Part shown: positions 54,855 through 64,000 of the stretch, piece by piece
Layout of the letters: each line of letters opens with the position of its first letter
Position numbering within the stretch: position 1 is the first letter of the stretch
From: Candidatus Kapaibacterium sp.
GTDB taxonomy: Bacteria > Bacteroidota > Ignavibacteria > Kapaibacteriales > UBA2268
Assembly: GCA_026418625.1 (NCBI GenBank)
Contig: JAOABA010000046.1
Span: 20,568 to 84,567 of the forward strand
Length of the DNA: 64,000 nucleotides
Direction: 5' to 3'
The notes under the pieces: model-generated
What the model was told of the DNA's origin: nothing
Databases searched by the model: none
What the model saw: the letters and a program-made list of their open reading frames with translations, nothing else
Translations under genes and position numbers: made by a program

Positions 54855-56942
54855 ATGAAGAAAATTCTGATATTAATTTTATTTTTTCAGCTTACAAGTT
54901 TTTCCTTTGCTGAACTGAAAAATAATGTAATATCAAGAAGTGCCTGTGGATTGAAAGTCATTCATAAAAGCATTGAAATAACTTACAGACATTCCAACTA
55001 TTCAGGCAATACTATGCCTGTTTTATTTGAAATCACTGAATTCCCCGATTCCTGTTTTATTGTTGATAATGTTTATCTATGGTGGACCGTATCATACAAG
55101 AAAAAAATTGAGCAACCAAATGTTTCAGTTGTTTATGGCAACAATGTAAAAAACTTTAAGGCTAAAATTACAGGCGAAGCCGGTCCTAAGTGCTGGGTTG
55201 AAACAGGCACTATTGGTTATAGAGCTGATATAACTGATGCAATTGTTGGAAATGGTTTGTATAGCATTGCTGTGGAGACATCACAATATGAAACTGATGG
55301 TTTAACTCTTTTAATAATTTATAGGGACTTAAATTCCAAAAGTGAAGGGCATCTTTACATACGAGATGGGCTAATTACAAAGGGAGATGGCACATTTTTT
55401 ACTGACACTACACAAGTTTTAGATGGTTTTAACGCTTGTGACAACGCAGATTCTGCTTGGGGTTTGGTTATAATTTCGGATATTCAAGGAGCTGACCCTT
55501 CTTATACAATGATAGTCAATGGAGAAATTCATAAATACGAACCGAAATTCTGGAATTCCGAAATTATACCAATAAATATAAAGAAAAATCAGAAATCATC
55601 ATTATTCGGTGTAAGTGCTTATGGTGATTGCTATTCTTGGGCAGTAATGGGGATTTATTTCCAGACATCTTCCTGCACGAATTGTTTCTATGATAAAAAT
55701 ACTTATTCAAATTTTAAAGATACACTCGTATGTCAGGATAGTGATGTTCTTTTGCGGGGATTTGGTGCTGATAAATATGAATGGATTGATGACAGCGGAA
55801 AAGTTATTGGAACGGGCAGAACCTTTAATTATAAAGCAAGGAGAGACACAAAGATTTTACTGCGTGGTTTTTATAACTCCTGCGGAATTGGCGAAGATAG
55901 CCTGACAATAAGAGTTATTAAAAAGCCTGAAATTTCTATCCAGTCTAATCCCCAAGAAGTTGCTTGTTTGATGACTCCAAAAAATTACAAAGTGAAAATT
56001 AGAAATTTTGGATTTCAGACAGAAAAAATTTTAGGTATGTCCCTTAAAGCTAGAAATGACTTTAAGGTCAAAAATATTATCAATTTTCCATATTATCTTG
56101 CATCAAATAGTGACATAGATATTGAAATTGAATTTAAACCAACAATAATTGGTTTGATAAGAGATACTTTGGTTATGATGATTGAAAACCAATGCCAGAC
56201 TGAGTATTTGATACCTCTATCTGGTGAAGGCTTAATTAATAATTCTTTCGTTACTTTGCCAGATACTGCTGCAATTATCGGAACAAGAGATTTCCAAATT
56301 CCACTTAAAGGAAGACTGATATGCGAAATCTATGACTCAGTTTATATTAATTTCAGCGGTTTAATATCTTTTGACAATTCTGCTTATGAACCAGAGGTGA
56401 GTAAAAGCAAAAATGTAGTTCAAAGCTATGTTTCAAATGGAGACAGGAAATTAAAAATAAGTGGAAGAATTTTCAATATAATTGATTCAATGACTACGCT
56501 TGCAGTCTTGAATGGAAATGTCCTTTTTGGAAGGCAACACACAACCCCTTTAATTATTGAAGAATTTAAGTGGGAAGATGAGTCAATCAGTGTTGATAAA
56601 GATAATGGTAGCTTGACGGTTGATGCTTGTGTGTTCGAACTCGGTCAAATTGAATGGCTTAAAAATGTTGATTTTAATATTATTCAGAAACCAACAACTA
56701 ATGAAATTAAAATAGAAATAGTAAATTTAGAATACAATTCAAATTCATCGCTATCTGATTTTTTGAATGTATATAATTATCTTGGAGAAATAATTATTCA
56801 AAAAGATTTAAAATCAGCAAAAAATTCTGGAAAAACGTCAGAAATTATTTTGGATTTAGATAATCATCCTTCAGGACTTTATTTCTTTGTATTAAAAGTC
56901 GAAAATTCTTACATCAGCAAGAAATTCTTGTTTGTTAGATAA
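54855..56942 (+). CDS. T9SS-exported protein 3 with cohesin-like module
   Basis: The 695-residue protein has a signal peptide (MKKILILILFFQLTSFSFA), an N-terminal beta domain of no recognised family (residues about 20-275, with several cysteines such as SSCTNCFYDKNTY), an Ig-like segment, a cohesin-like module (VTLPDTAAIIGTRDFQIPLK, ending NGSLTVDACVFEL) and a T9SS-type C-terminus (LDNHPSGLYFFVLKVENSYI, then SKKFLFVR). It follows the second protein by 37 bases and completes the operon, two bases before the convergent GAF gene. Confidence 0.78.
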   Translation: MKKILILILFFQLTSFSFAELKNNVISRSACGLKVIHKSIEITYRHSNYSGNTMPVLFEITEFPDSCFIVDNVYLWWTVSYKKKIEQPNVSVVYGNNVKNFKAKITGEAGPKCWVETGTIGYRADITDAIVGNGLYSIAVETSQYETDGLTLLIIYRDLNSKSEGHLYIRDGLITKGDGTFFTDTTQVLDGFNACDNADSAWGLVIISDIQGADPSYTMIVNGEIHKYEPKFWNSEIIPINIKKNQKSSLFGVSAYGDCYSWAVMGIYFQTSSCTNCFYDKNTYSNFKDTLVCQDSDVLLRGFGADKYEWIDDSGKVIGTGRTFNYKARRDTKILLRGFYNSCGIGEDSLTIRVIKKPEISIQSNPQEVACLMTPKNYKVKIRNFGFQTEKILGMSLKARNDFKVKNIINFPYYLASNSDIDIEIEFKPTIIGLIRDTLVMMIENQCQTEYLIPLSGEGLINNSFVTLPDTAAIIGTRDFQIPLKGRLICEIYDSVYINFSGLISFDNSAYEPEVSKSKNVVQSYVSNGDRKLKISGRIFNIIDSMTTLAVLNGNVLFGRQHTTPLIIEEFKWEDESISVDKDNGSLTVDACVFELGQIEWLKNVDFNIIQKPTTNEIKIEIVNLEYNSNSSLSDFLNVYNYLGEIIIQKDLKSAKNSGKTSEIILDLDNHPSGLYFFVLKVENSYISKKFLFVR

Positions 56943-56943
56943 A

Positions 56944-59259
56944 TTATTCGAAAAGGCTAATTGAGTTTGTCTTTGCCGATGAAATTTTCAGGGCTTTTTC
57001 TGCATTATTCAGCAAACTTTCAATATTGTCTTTTGAGTCAGCCTGAGCTATTCCAAGGCTAATAGTAACATTGAACTTCTTTGAATCAACTTCAAGAAAA
57101 GTTCTTGCCACATCTTTACGGAGTTTTTCAGCCCATTTATTTGCTTCGAGCAAATTTAACCCCGGCAGAAGAACTCCATAATTGCCACCTCTCGATTTTC
57201 CAAGTATATAGTATGGTTTTAAGCTTTGTTTTGCTATTTTCATTACGTGTTGAAATATTTGCTCATTTCTTTCCTGATAGGATGAAGGGTCAAACGAAGA
57301 ATATTTATCAATCTTAAACAAACACAGTGTGAGATTTGTTTTCATATCCTTCGATTTGGCAATTTCTTCAACAATCCTCTGGTTAAAAGCATTTGTGTTC
57401 ATTATACCAGTTGTGTTGTCGAATAAGGCACTGGACTGCAGGACTTCCATCATCATTACGTGTTCTATGCTAACACCAGCATTTTCTGCCATTGTTTCGA
57501 GGACGCTAATATCATAAGCCGTGATACCGCTTTTTTCAAAACCTTCAATAAACAAGGCACCATATATGTCAGTTATTGATTTTAGCGGGACACCTGCAAA
57601 GAAGCCTCCTAATAACTTGCCTTCTTCGGGATGAACACGGACTACATTATCAGTTAAATTCGATTCATTAACGGTTTTGCCAGTTAAAACAATTTTACCT
57701 ACAAGAGAATTCTTTAAATCAACTGGAGTGCCTATTTTAAGCTCTTTACCTTCAACTTTTGTTTTGTAACCCTTTAAACACCAGTTATTAACTTTCTCAT
57801 CATAAATGACAACACCAATAGTAGTAAAATCAAAAATCTTTGTAGCTGATTCAATTATTGAGTCTATTAAGCTTTGCATTGAAGGGGCTTTGAGTGAAGT
57901 ATAGTGCCTGAAAAGGCTTATCGCTCCTAATGCTTTTGAAGCTTGCATCAACTCGTATTTTTCAGTATAACTTTCGACTAATGCACTTATTAATTTCGTG
58001 AAATGACCCATAAAACCAACTGTGAAAGCATCATAAGCTTCTATAATGGTTGAATCGGCACATAAAATACCAATAACTGCATTTTTATAAAACACAGGAA
58101 CCCCAATAAACGAATTTACAGGAACAGTTCTTGAATAATATGGTATCAAATCAGTTACAGCTGAAGTATTTATTTCTGTTAAAATTTCTGGCTTTACATT
58201 AAGGACAATCTGGCTAATGACATCATTTTTCAATGGGATTTTTCTTCTGGTAGTCAAAGCATCAGGTATATCAGAATCAATAGATTCAAGGATCAATTGC
58301 TTTTTTTCGTGATTGACAAGGAAAAAGGCTGCTGTCCTTGTATTTGTTACAGACCGAACAACCTTGAGAACCCTAAGAAGGAAAAACTCAAATTCTTTCT
58401 TTGGTTCGTAACCGGCTACCCTTTCGTTATCAACTAATGCAGATAAAGTAACATCAACATTTACCTGCTTGAAGTTTTGTGTAATGGGTTTATCGTAAGT
58501 ACTTTGAACTGAAGGTTTAGCTGTCTCTATTGGGGGTTCAGTTTTTGTTTTAATTGTTATTTGAGGTTCTTCTGTGATTTCTTTCGTTTGAGTTGATTCG
58601 ACTTTTTGTTTTGGTTGAATTGGCTTTTCATCAGCTTTCTTTTCGGATTCTTTACTTAAATCAATATCAAGCGGAGAAAAACCGGGAACGATTTGAGAAT
58701 CAGTTTTCTGTTCTTGCGTGGGCTCAGTTTTTTGTTCCTCTGGTTTCGCTGATTTAGATTTTATTTTAAATTCCGAGACTTCATCACCAAAAACTGTATC
58801 TTCAGGAATTTCAGCTTTAACTGGTTTCTGAATTTTGATTTCTTCCTGCGTTTTTATTTGTTCCTTCTTTTCTTCATCCTTTTTCTTGATTTTAAAACCT
58901 TCTTCGGCACGTTCGAATTCTTTCTGGTTCATCTCATCGGACTTGATAGGGTCGTCATTTGCAAAAGTAGATTCAAAATTTTCGAAAACCTGTCTTACAG
59001 AATCTTTATCTCTTATTTCAGAAACTGTGAAAGCTGGTTTGGAACTTGGGGTATAGATTGAACCAACGTAATCCTTTAGCCTTTGTGAAATCATTAGAAA
59101 TAGAGCTACTGCACCAAGAATTGATACCGAAACACCAATCAACCTGATTGCAAGCTCTGGTAAGAAAATTGCAATGAGCAATCCGACAATGATTATAACG
59201 ATGGTAAGCCCATCGCCCGGAACAAGGATTTTACGAATATTTATTTTTCGCTTAGTCAT
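56944..59259 (-). CDS. Membrane GAF-GAF protein with degenerate GGDEF domain
   Basis: The 771-residue protein has two N-terminal helices (about residues 17-60), a long Lys/Glu/Pro-rich linker (about 90-260), two GAF domains (about 270-430, with IGVPVFYKNAVIGILCAD; about 440-600) and a C-terminal GGDEF-like domain (FDNTTGIMNTNAFNQRIVEE). The active-site GGDEF is replaced by RGGNYG, so diguanylate cyclase activity is unlikely. It probably acts as a signal-receiving scaffold or a c-di-GMP-binding regulator. The start is an ATG. Confidence 0.85.
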   Translation of the reverse strand: MTKRKINIRKILVPGDGLTIVIIIVGLLIAIFLPELAIRLIGVSVSILGAVALFLMISQRLKDYVGSIYTPSSKPAFTVSEIRDKDSVRQVFENFESTFANDDPIKSDEMNQKEFERAEEGFKIKKKDEEKKEQIKTQEEIKIQKPVKAEIPEDTVFGDEVSEFKIKSKSAKPEEQKTEPTQEQKTDSQIVPGFSPLDIDLSKESEKKADEKPIQPKQKVESTQTKEITEEPQITIKTKTEPPIETAKPSVQSTYDKPITQNFKQVNVDVTLSALVDNERVAGYEPKKEFEFFLLRVLKVVRSVTNTRTAAFFLVNHEKKQLILESIDSDIPDALTTRRKIPLKNDVISQIVLNVKPEILTEINTSAVTDLIPYYSRTVPVNSFIGVPVFYKNAVIGILCADSTIIEAYDAFTVGFMGHFTKLISALVESYTEKYELMQASKALGAISLFRHYTSLKAPSMQSLIDSIIESATKIFDFTTIGVVIYDEKVNNWCLKGYKTKVEGKELKIGTPVDLKNSLVGKIVLTGKTVNESNLTDNVVRVHPEEGKLLGGFFAGVPLKSITDIYGALFIEGFEKSGITAYDISVLETMAENAGVSIEHVMMMEVLQSSALFDNTTGIMNTNAFNQRIVEEIAKSKDMKTNLTLCLFKIDKYSSFDPSSYQERNEQIFQHVMKIAKQSLKPYYILGKSRGGNYGVLLPGLNLLEANKWAEKLRKDVARTFLEVDSKKFNVTISLGIAQADSKDNIESLLNNAEKALKISSAKTNSISLFE

Positions 59260-59412
59260 AAGGAAACATTAATCAAAAGAAAAAACATTTCTCCCCCCGA
59301 AGAAAAGTCAAAATGCAAATAGTTAATTTTTTTTCAAATTTCAAAAAAAAATCTTACAAATTTTGCAATTTTTTTATTGATTTTCTAATGAGAATTTAAC
59401 AAATCATATTTT

Positions 59413-61677
59413 TTATTCAAAAATAATTTTTAGAGAAGCAAAAAAAGTTCGTCCCCAAGCAATTGGAAGTATTGTTGAACCTGAACTGTGGAAACCTTCG
59501 ATTGATGGAGCTGATTGGTTAATATTTGTTACGTTCAGCAAATTTTTGCCCCCCGTTAAAAAATTGAAACTTAAATTTTGGAAAAATTCCAATTTGAAAT
59601 TATAAGATAGAGTGAAATCAAGGGTATGATAATCATCAATGAAATATTTCAGTGGTTTTCTATCGGCATTCAGAGTGAAACCCGGTTGCTTTCCAGTATA
59701 TTTATAAAATAACGATAATTTAACATCGAGAGATTTCAAATCATATATAATATTTGTCTTAAATTCTGGGGAAAAGCTGAAATCCTCTTCTGGCATTAAA
59801 TAATCTTCTGGTTTGTTATATCTACCAATGTAAGAAACGCCAGAATTGAGCGTAAGATTTGAACTAAAGAAGCTAAAATTAAAATCTCCACCAAGAGTTT
59901 TGTATTGTCCGATGTTAAGATAAGAAAATTCATCTTTCCTTACTGCAGCTAATGTTATTAAATCATCAATATTGTTAAAGAAAAACCTTGGCTCGAATTT
60001 CATTAAAAAATCGTCAGATTGAATTTGATAAGTAAAAATAGCATTTATACTATGTGACTTTTCAGCTTTAAGATCAGATCTTCCTCGAATATTATGATTT
60101 ATATCAACAAAATTGAAAAATAACTCTTTAAGGCTTGGCGACCTAAACCCACGAGCATAGGATAATCTTAGAATTAGTTGCTCATTAATATTCCATTTTA
60201 AATTTAATGACGGGATAATCGGTGCATCATATCTTGTGTTGCAAATCAACCTCATAGCAGGTTGAATTATTATATTATCAATTGGTTTATACTGAAAACT
60301 CAAAAAAGCTGCATAATCGCCAATGTTCTGAGTCAGGTTTTCTATTCTTTTTCCACCTGCATCTTCAAGATTAATATCGAAACCAACTTGATAGCTTAAT
60401 TCTTTGATAGCGGCAACACGGCTAAATGTCCCTCTTAATCAAATTGAATTAAAAGCTGAGGGATCCTGTGCTGTGGAGGCAGAAGTTATAACTTCTTCAA
60501 AAGTAATCAAATTTTTGAAGAAAGTGTTCTTTCTTCTTTTGAAATTCGAATAATTTGCTATAAAATCTATATACTTGTTTTCACCAATCTTACCCTTGAG
60601 AAAAATAGAATTACCTAATCTGTTAGTAAAATATTTATCATCGAAAGCTGATTCGCCGTAAGGTAGTCTCGGTTCACCTCGATTTAAAATGAATTCATAA
60701 AAAAAGTTACCTGAATATCTTAGTTCAATATCACCGAAATTTTTAGCTACCGAAAAGTTAGCAAAATACTGTTCCTTCGGTTTCCAGTCCTTAAATCGCT
60801 TCTTATCAGAATTTGAAAAGCCTGCAAAGAAATACCTTCCACCGTTTAAAAGGAACCTATAATCACTGATTTTTGCAGTAATATCAGCATCAAAATTTGC
60901 AACACCCACCGATTCGTAATATGAGTTGACAGATGTGGTAAATTGATTTTTTATGTCTTTTGAAATGATATTAATTACTCCCCCGAGTGCATCAGTGCCA
61001 TATATAGCCGACATAGGACCTTCGATTATTTCAATTCTTTCGGCATTATTCAAATTCAACTGATTCAAGTCAATATTTCCGTTTAAACGCCCTGTTACTG
61101 GGACACCGTCAATCATAATTTTAACATTCTGTCCCGAAATCCCGTCAATACTTATGTTACTTCCAAGTATGTTATCAACACCAATTCTCATATTCATCTC
61201 TGTGGCGAGGACATCACGAAGATTGACAGCAGCTTGACTTGATATTCTTTCCTTATTAAGTACATTCACTGGAAAAACAGATTGTTGTGCTGTTGTTGGT
61301 ATGAATTGACCGGTGGTTACAACTTCATTAAGCATAATGGATATGGGAGTCATATAATATTTTAGCTCTTTTGAAGAGCTTTCAATTGTATCTTCTATAG
61401 TTTCATATCCAACAAAGGTAATTTTTATAATAGATTTTTTTTGTAATGGATTTTTTACAAGACCAAATTTATTAGTTTTCAATGTTAAAGATGAATCCTT
61501 ACAATCATTATCAATACAAGTTATTTTCACCGTTGCATTTTGAAGTGGGGTTTTATTGCTATTATCAAGGACATAAATATTGTATGAAAAGGCTGAATAA
61601 TAACCCTTTAATATTATAATAAATATTATTAAGTATTTAGCAATTCTTTTCATCTTTTTTGATTTAATACACTTCAT
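59413..61677 (-). pseudogene. TonB-dependent receptor (HmuR-like), interrupted by in-frame TGA
   Basis: From ATG 61677 (or 61653, MKRIAKYLIIFIIILKGYYS) a 754-residue receptor would be made: signal peptide, carboxypeptidase-like domain (NATVKITCIDNDCKDSSLTL), plug with TTGQF, SIDGISGQNVKIMIDGVPV and ERIEIIEGPMSAIYGTDALG, then a 22-strand barrel ending GRTFFASLKIIFE. Codon 413 (60439-60441) is TGA in an otherwise intact frame: DPSAFNSI before it and LRGTFSRVAAIKELSYQVGF after it. A CGA-to-TGA transition is a simple explanation. Plug and barrel would be separated. It is downstream of an HmuY-like gene. Confidence 0.85.
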
Positions 61678-61681
61678 AAAA

Positions 61682-61710
61682 AAGCAGGAGGGAATTTAAT
61701 CCTCCTGCTT
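61682..61710 (-). terminator. Terminator-like hairpin between the HmuY-like gene and the receptor
   Basis: AAGCAGGAGG and CCTCCTGCTT form a perfect 10-bp stem around a 9-base loop; on the minus strand six T follow and the receptor's first ATG comes four bases after the stem. It probably ends most transcription of the HmuY-like gene and lets only part continue. Confidence 0.8.
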
Positions 61711-61733
61711 TAATTAAATTAAGACGGACAGTA

Positions 61734-63056
61734 TTAATTTACAATTAATTTCTGATTGAATATCTTACCGCCAATATTTAATCTTACAAAGTAAAAGCCG
61801 GAGTTAAGATTTAAATTATTGATAGCAAAAATCTCATTGTTATTTCCAATATTAAAAATTTGAGAATAAACTTTTGAACCAGTTATATCAACTATATCCA
61901 GATCAAATTTCTGATATTCAATCAAATTTGAAATGAAAATATTTAATTGATCACCATTTGAAATAACATTTGGGAAGATAGCGAAAGATGAATTATTTCC
62001 AGAGGCATCATCAATTACTGATAAAGGCAATCTTTCAGTGTTGAAATAAATATTTCCTGATGAACTCACAAAGCCTGTAAACCAAAGTTTATAAAGATAG
62101 CCATCATCTTCTGAAATAACAAAATAGGTTATCGTATCAGGTATGATCCATTGGAATGTATTTTGGTTGAATATTTTCCAAAGGTATCCTATAGCATTAG
62201 TTGTGTTAGTGAATTGATTTAAAAAGGGCTGTTGAGCCTCATTATTTTTAACACCTGTTACTTTTGCTACTTTAACTCTTGGATTAATTCTTGCACCTGT
62301 TACAGGGTAATTATCATAAACAACTTGACCCATTCTTGCAACATCAGTATATTTTCCGAAAACAATATCCCATTCAGTGGATTTTGGCTCTAAGTCAAGA
62401 ATTTCGTCTGATACTATTGAATAATAAACAAATAACTTACCATCATAATTTTTCGAGTTGATTTCCACTGATTTTAAATCCGAGCCATCAAGGTTAGCAT
62501 ATTTTATGGTATATATCCAATTTGCCCATTTTACAATAAAAATCTTTTTGTATTCACCATTTGGCAAAGCTATAATAAAAAGAGACTTTCCAGTTAATTG
62601 ATGAATGGCTTGATTATATTGACCCCAACCGAAGTCACCACCTTGAGCAAATCCATTTCTATCCATATTAAAGGCACCAATAGCCCAAGTTTTTGGAGAA
62701 TTGTAATATTGTTTAAATTTGACACCTTCTAAATCAGTTGAAAGTCCGTTTGTGTCGAGAGTTCCGGGTTCATCGAAACTGGTGGCATCGCTACCTACAA
62801 CATACCATAATTTAACCGTTGAAGCATCATTAATTCTAATGGAAGCATCGAGGGCTGTCGAAAGAGCTATATCCCATTTTGTGACATTTGCTGAGACATT
62901 TGCCTTTGTTCCAAGTTTATACCAACTAAGCAAAGTATATCCAGCACCAATTGAAGTGGAATCCGTAGCTGCATTTATGTTCAAAAAACCAACAAGTAAT
63001 ATTATTAGAGTATTATAAATTAATTTTAAGAATTTCTTGTATAATGATATCATCAT
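61734..63056 (-). CDS. HmuY-like T9SS-exported protein
   Basis: The 440-residue protein has a signal peptide, HmuY-like sequence (VTKWDIALSTALDASIRIND; STEWDIVFGKYTDVARMGQV; residues about 25-350), then a T9SS sorting domain (FAIFPNVISNGDQLNIFISN to QKLIVN). HmuY family members bind heme outside the cell and deliver it to an HmuR-type TonB-dependent receptor, here the next gene on the strand. The canonical HmuY is a lipoprotein; this one appears to be exported by T9SS. Heme specificity is inferred from family and position only. Confidence 0.78.
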   Translation of the reverse strand: MMISLYKKFLKLIYNTLIILLVGFLNINAATDSTSIGAGYTLLSWYKLGTKANVSANVTKWDIALSTALDASIRINDASTVKLWYVVGSDATSFDEPGTLDTNGLSTDLEGVKFKQYYNSPKTWAIGAFNMDRNGFAQGGDFGWGQYNQAIHQLTGKSLFIIALPNGEYKKIFIVKWANWIYTIKYANLDGSDLKSVEINSKNYDGKLFVYYSIVSDEILDLEPKSTEWDIVFGKYTDVARMGQVVYDNYPVTGARINPRVKVAKVTGVKNNEAQQPFLNQFTNTTNAIGYLWKIFNQNTFQWIIPDTITYFVISEDDGYLYKLWFTGFVSSSGNIYFNTERLPLSVIDDASGNNSSFAIFPNVISNGDQLNIFISNLIEYQKFDLDIVDITGSKVYSQIFNIGNNNEIFAINNLNLNSGFYFVRLNIGGKIFNQKLIVN

Positions 63057-63486
63057 TTGTTATACCTCAAAAAACAAAAACAAAAGTGAAAAAACGGTTA
63101 ATAAAATTTTTAATTGCTTGAATTTTTCTTAGATAAATTTAAAAAATACAAAATTATTAATTACCAAATTTTTTGTTAAAGCTCAATAAATCTATATTCC
63201 AAAAGAAAAATATTCTAAAGTTTTCTATTATTATCCCGATAATACCACTTGACACGGATGTTAATAAGTAGAAATACGGATATTCTACTGAGAATTGATA
63301 TGTATTTTTATTATGAATGACATCCGTAAAATAGACGAAAGCGACATTAAAATAGCCCTCTCAAAAGGGTCAAACTCTCTTTATTCTCCCTTCAACAATC
63401 ACTATTTAGAAAACGAAAATAAGATTTCAAGTACTGAAATATCCTTTTTTAAAAATAAATTAATGTCAATTTTATTGAGGTTAACT
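63057..63486. other. Divergent intergenic region with an in-frame upstream ORF
   Basis: The 430 bases hold the upstream regions of the HmuY-like and beta-helix genes. An ATG at 63313 opens a frame continuous with the beta-helix gene (MNDIRKIDESDIKIALSKGS); the product would carry its signal peptide internally, so the extension is probably not translated. TATTATC-CC-GATAATA occurs at 63229-63244. No other feature seen. Confidence 0.45.
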
Positions 63487-64000
63487 ATGAAAAACGCATT
63501 TTGGTTACGAATTATGTTCGTTCTTTTTTTCTCTTTCATCGCATACACATCTAATGGAGCAGTAATAGAGTATTACGTCTCAACTGGAGGAAATAATGCC
63601 AATAATGGTAGAAGCGAATCTACACCTTTCAAGACAATTACTTATGCAGTATCTAAATGCACGACTGCAACAGATGATTATATCATCCGCTTAATGCCAA
63701 ATAGTCAATGGGGTGCTTTCCGTGAGAATATTCGAATTAGAAAAACAAGTTCAATTAAATTCAATTCACTCACATTAACTGGTCCTGAAATTGATTATGG
63801 TAGCGACGGTTTGCTTGAGCTTGAAACAGCGCGAATAGGAGGTGTTGAGACAAGCACAAATTATGGAAATCCAGTCATTAGTATAGAAGCAAGTAATGTT
63901 TCAATACAAAACTTAAGGGTTTATCATCCTTCAAGAATCAATACAACATCCTCTGGGAGCAATCTTATAAGTATTGCAGCAGGATGTAGCGATATATACA
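63487..64000 (+). CDS. Secreted beta-helix protein (5' part)
   Basis: The frame runs from ATG 63487 to the window end (171 codons). A signal peptide (MKNAFWLRIMFVLFFSFIAY) is followed by YYVSTGGNNANNGRSESTPF and FKTITYAVSKCTTATDDYII, the start of the same right-handed beta-helix seen in the 1470-residue protein. GAGG (63474-63477) precedes this ATG. The rest, and any sorting domain, lie outside the window. Confidence 0.82.
   Translation, partial: MKNAFWLRIMFVLFFSFIAYTSNGAVIEYYVSTGGNNANNGRSESTPFKTITYAVSKCTTATDDYIIRLMPNSQWGAFRENIRIRKTSSIKFNSLTLTGPEIDYGSDGLLELETARIGGVETSTNYGNPVISIEASNVSIQNLRVYHPSRINTTSSGSNLISIAAGCSDIY

Noticed and set aside
60439..60441. TGA read as tryptophan (alternative genetic code)
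   Set aside because: Many genes in the window end at TGA, and the other interrupted gene has TAA, so recoding does not explain both.
63313..63486. In-frame upstream extension of the beta-helix gene
   Set aside because: It would bury the signal peptide; the ATG at 63487 has GAGG upstream and matches the paralogue's start.

Overview
The window is AT-rich and its content points to the Ignavibacteria/Kapabacteria side of the Bacteroidota-Chlorobiota group. It encodes several secreted proteins with type IX secretion (T9SS) C-terminal sorting domains, TonB-dependent-receptor-type outer-membrane proteins, a serine-palmitoyltransferase-like enzyme and, unusually for Bacteroidota proper, flagellar genes (fliL, fliM, fliN, fliO). 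The lineage is an inference from gene content; no rRNA gene is present to confirm it. No tRNA, rRNA, CRISPR array, transposase or phage gene was recognised.

Layout. 1-11 kb, all minus strand: a large secreted IgGFc-binding-domain protein that runs off the left edge, a serine-palmitoyltransferase-like gene, then a tight operon (TIG/SUMF1 lipoprotein, folB, folK, dnaG, ybbR-like). 11-17 kb: an NSS sodium symporter with a 39-residue MetS-type small subunit, a GT-C-like membrane protein, a vWA protein and a glycine-rich membrane protein. 17-21 kb: an arsenic/redox cassette (ArsR regulator, ArsP-type permease, ArsF-like protein, two thioredoxin-like proteins, CcdA-like membrane protein). 21-35 kb: an Omp85 protein, a PAS histidine kinase, a lipoprotein, an OmpA/TSP3 gene broken by an in-frame TAA, a giant beta-helix T9SS protein and a second histidine kinase. 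34.7-39.3 kb: tamB. 39.3-40.1 kb: a gene-free stretch with a relic of a T9SS sorting domain, a 33-bp near-perfect palindrome and dispersed repeats. 40-44.4 kb: OsmC, mltG and fliLMNO. 44.4-46.5 kb: cupin, DUF1858/DUF2249 and DUF438/hemerythrin genes, a likely nitric-oxide or redox-stress cluster. 46.5-47.2 kb: more dispersed repeats. 47-57 kb: a DUF5686 outer-membrane protein divergent from a three-gene operon of T9SS-exported proteins. 57-64 kb: a GAF/degenerate-GGDEF protein, a TonB-dependent receptor broken by an in-frame TGA beside an HmuY-like T9SS protein (a heme-uptake-like pair), and the start of a second beta-helix protein.

How the genes fit together. Much of the window builds or uses the cell envelope: Omp85 and TamB assemble it, T9SS clients decorate it, and sensor kinases watch it. 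The ars cassette reads as a coherent unit in which CcdA could pass electrons to periplasmic thioredoxin and ArsF-like partners beside an efflux permease, under an ArsR repressor with two candidate operators. The most unusual observations are a four-copy family of 73-81 bp imperfect-palindrome elements in intergenic DNA, the CTD relic with its palindrome, two outer-membrane genes each interrupted by a single nonsense codon, and a cohesin-like module shared just before the sorting domain of neighbouring T9SS proteins.
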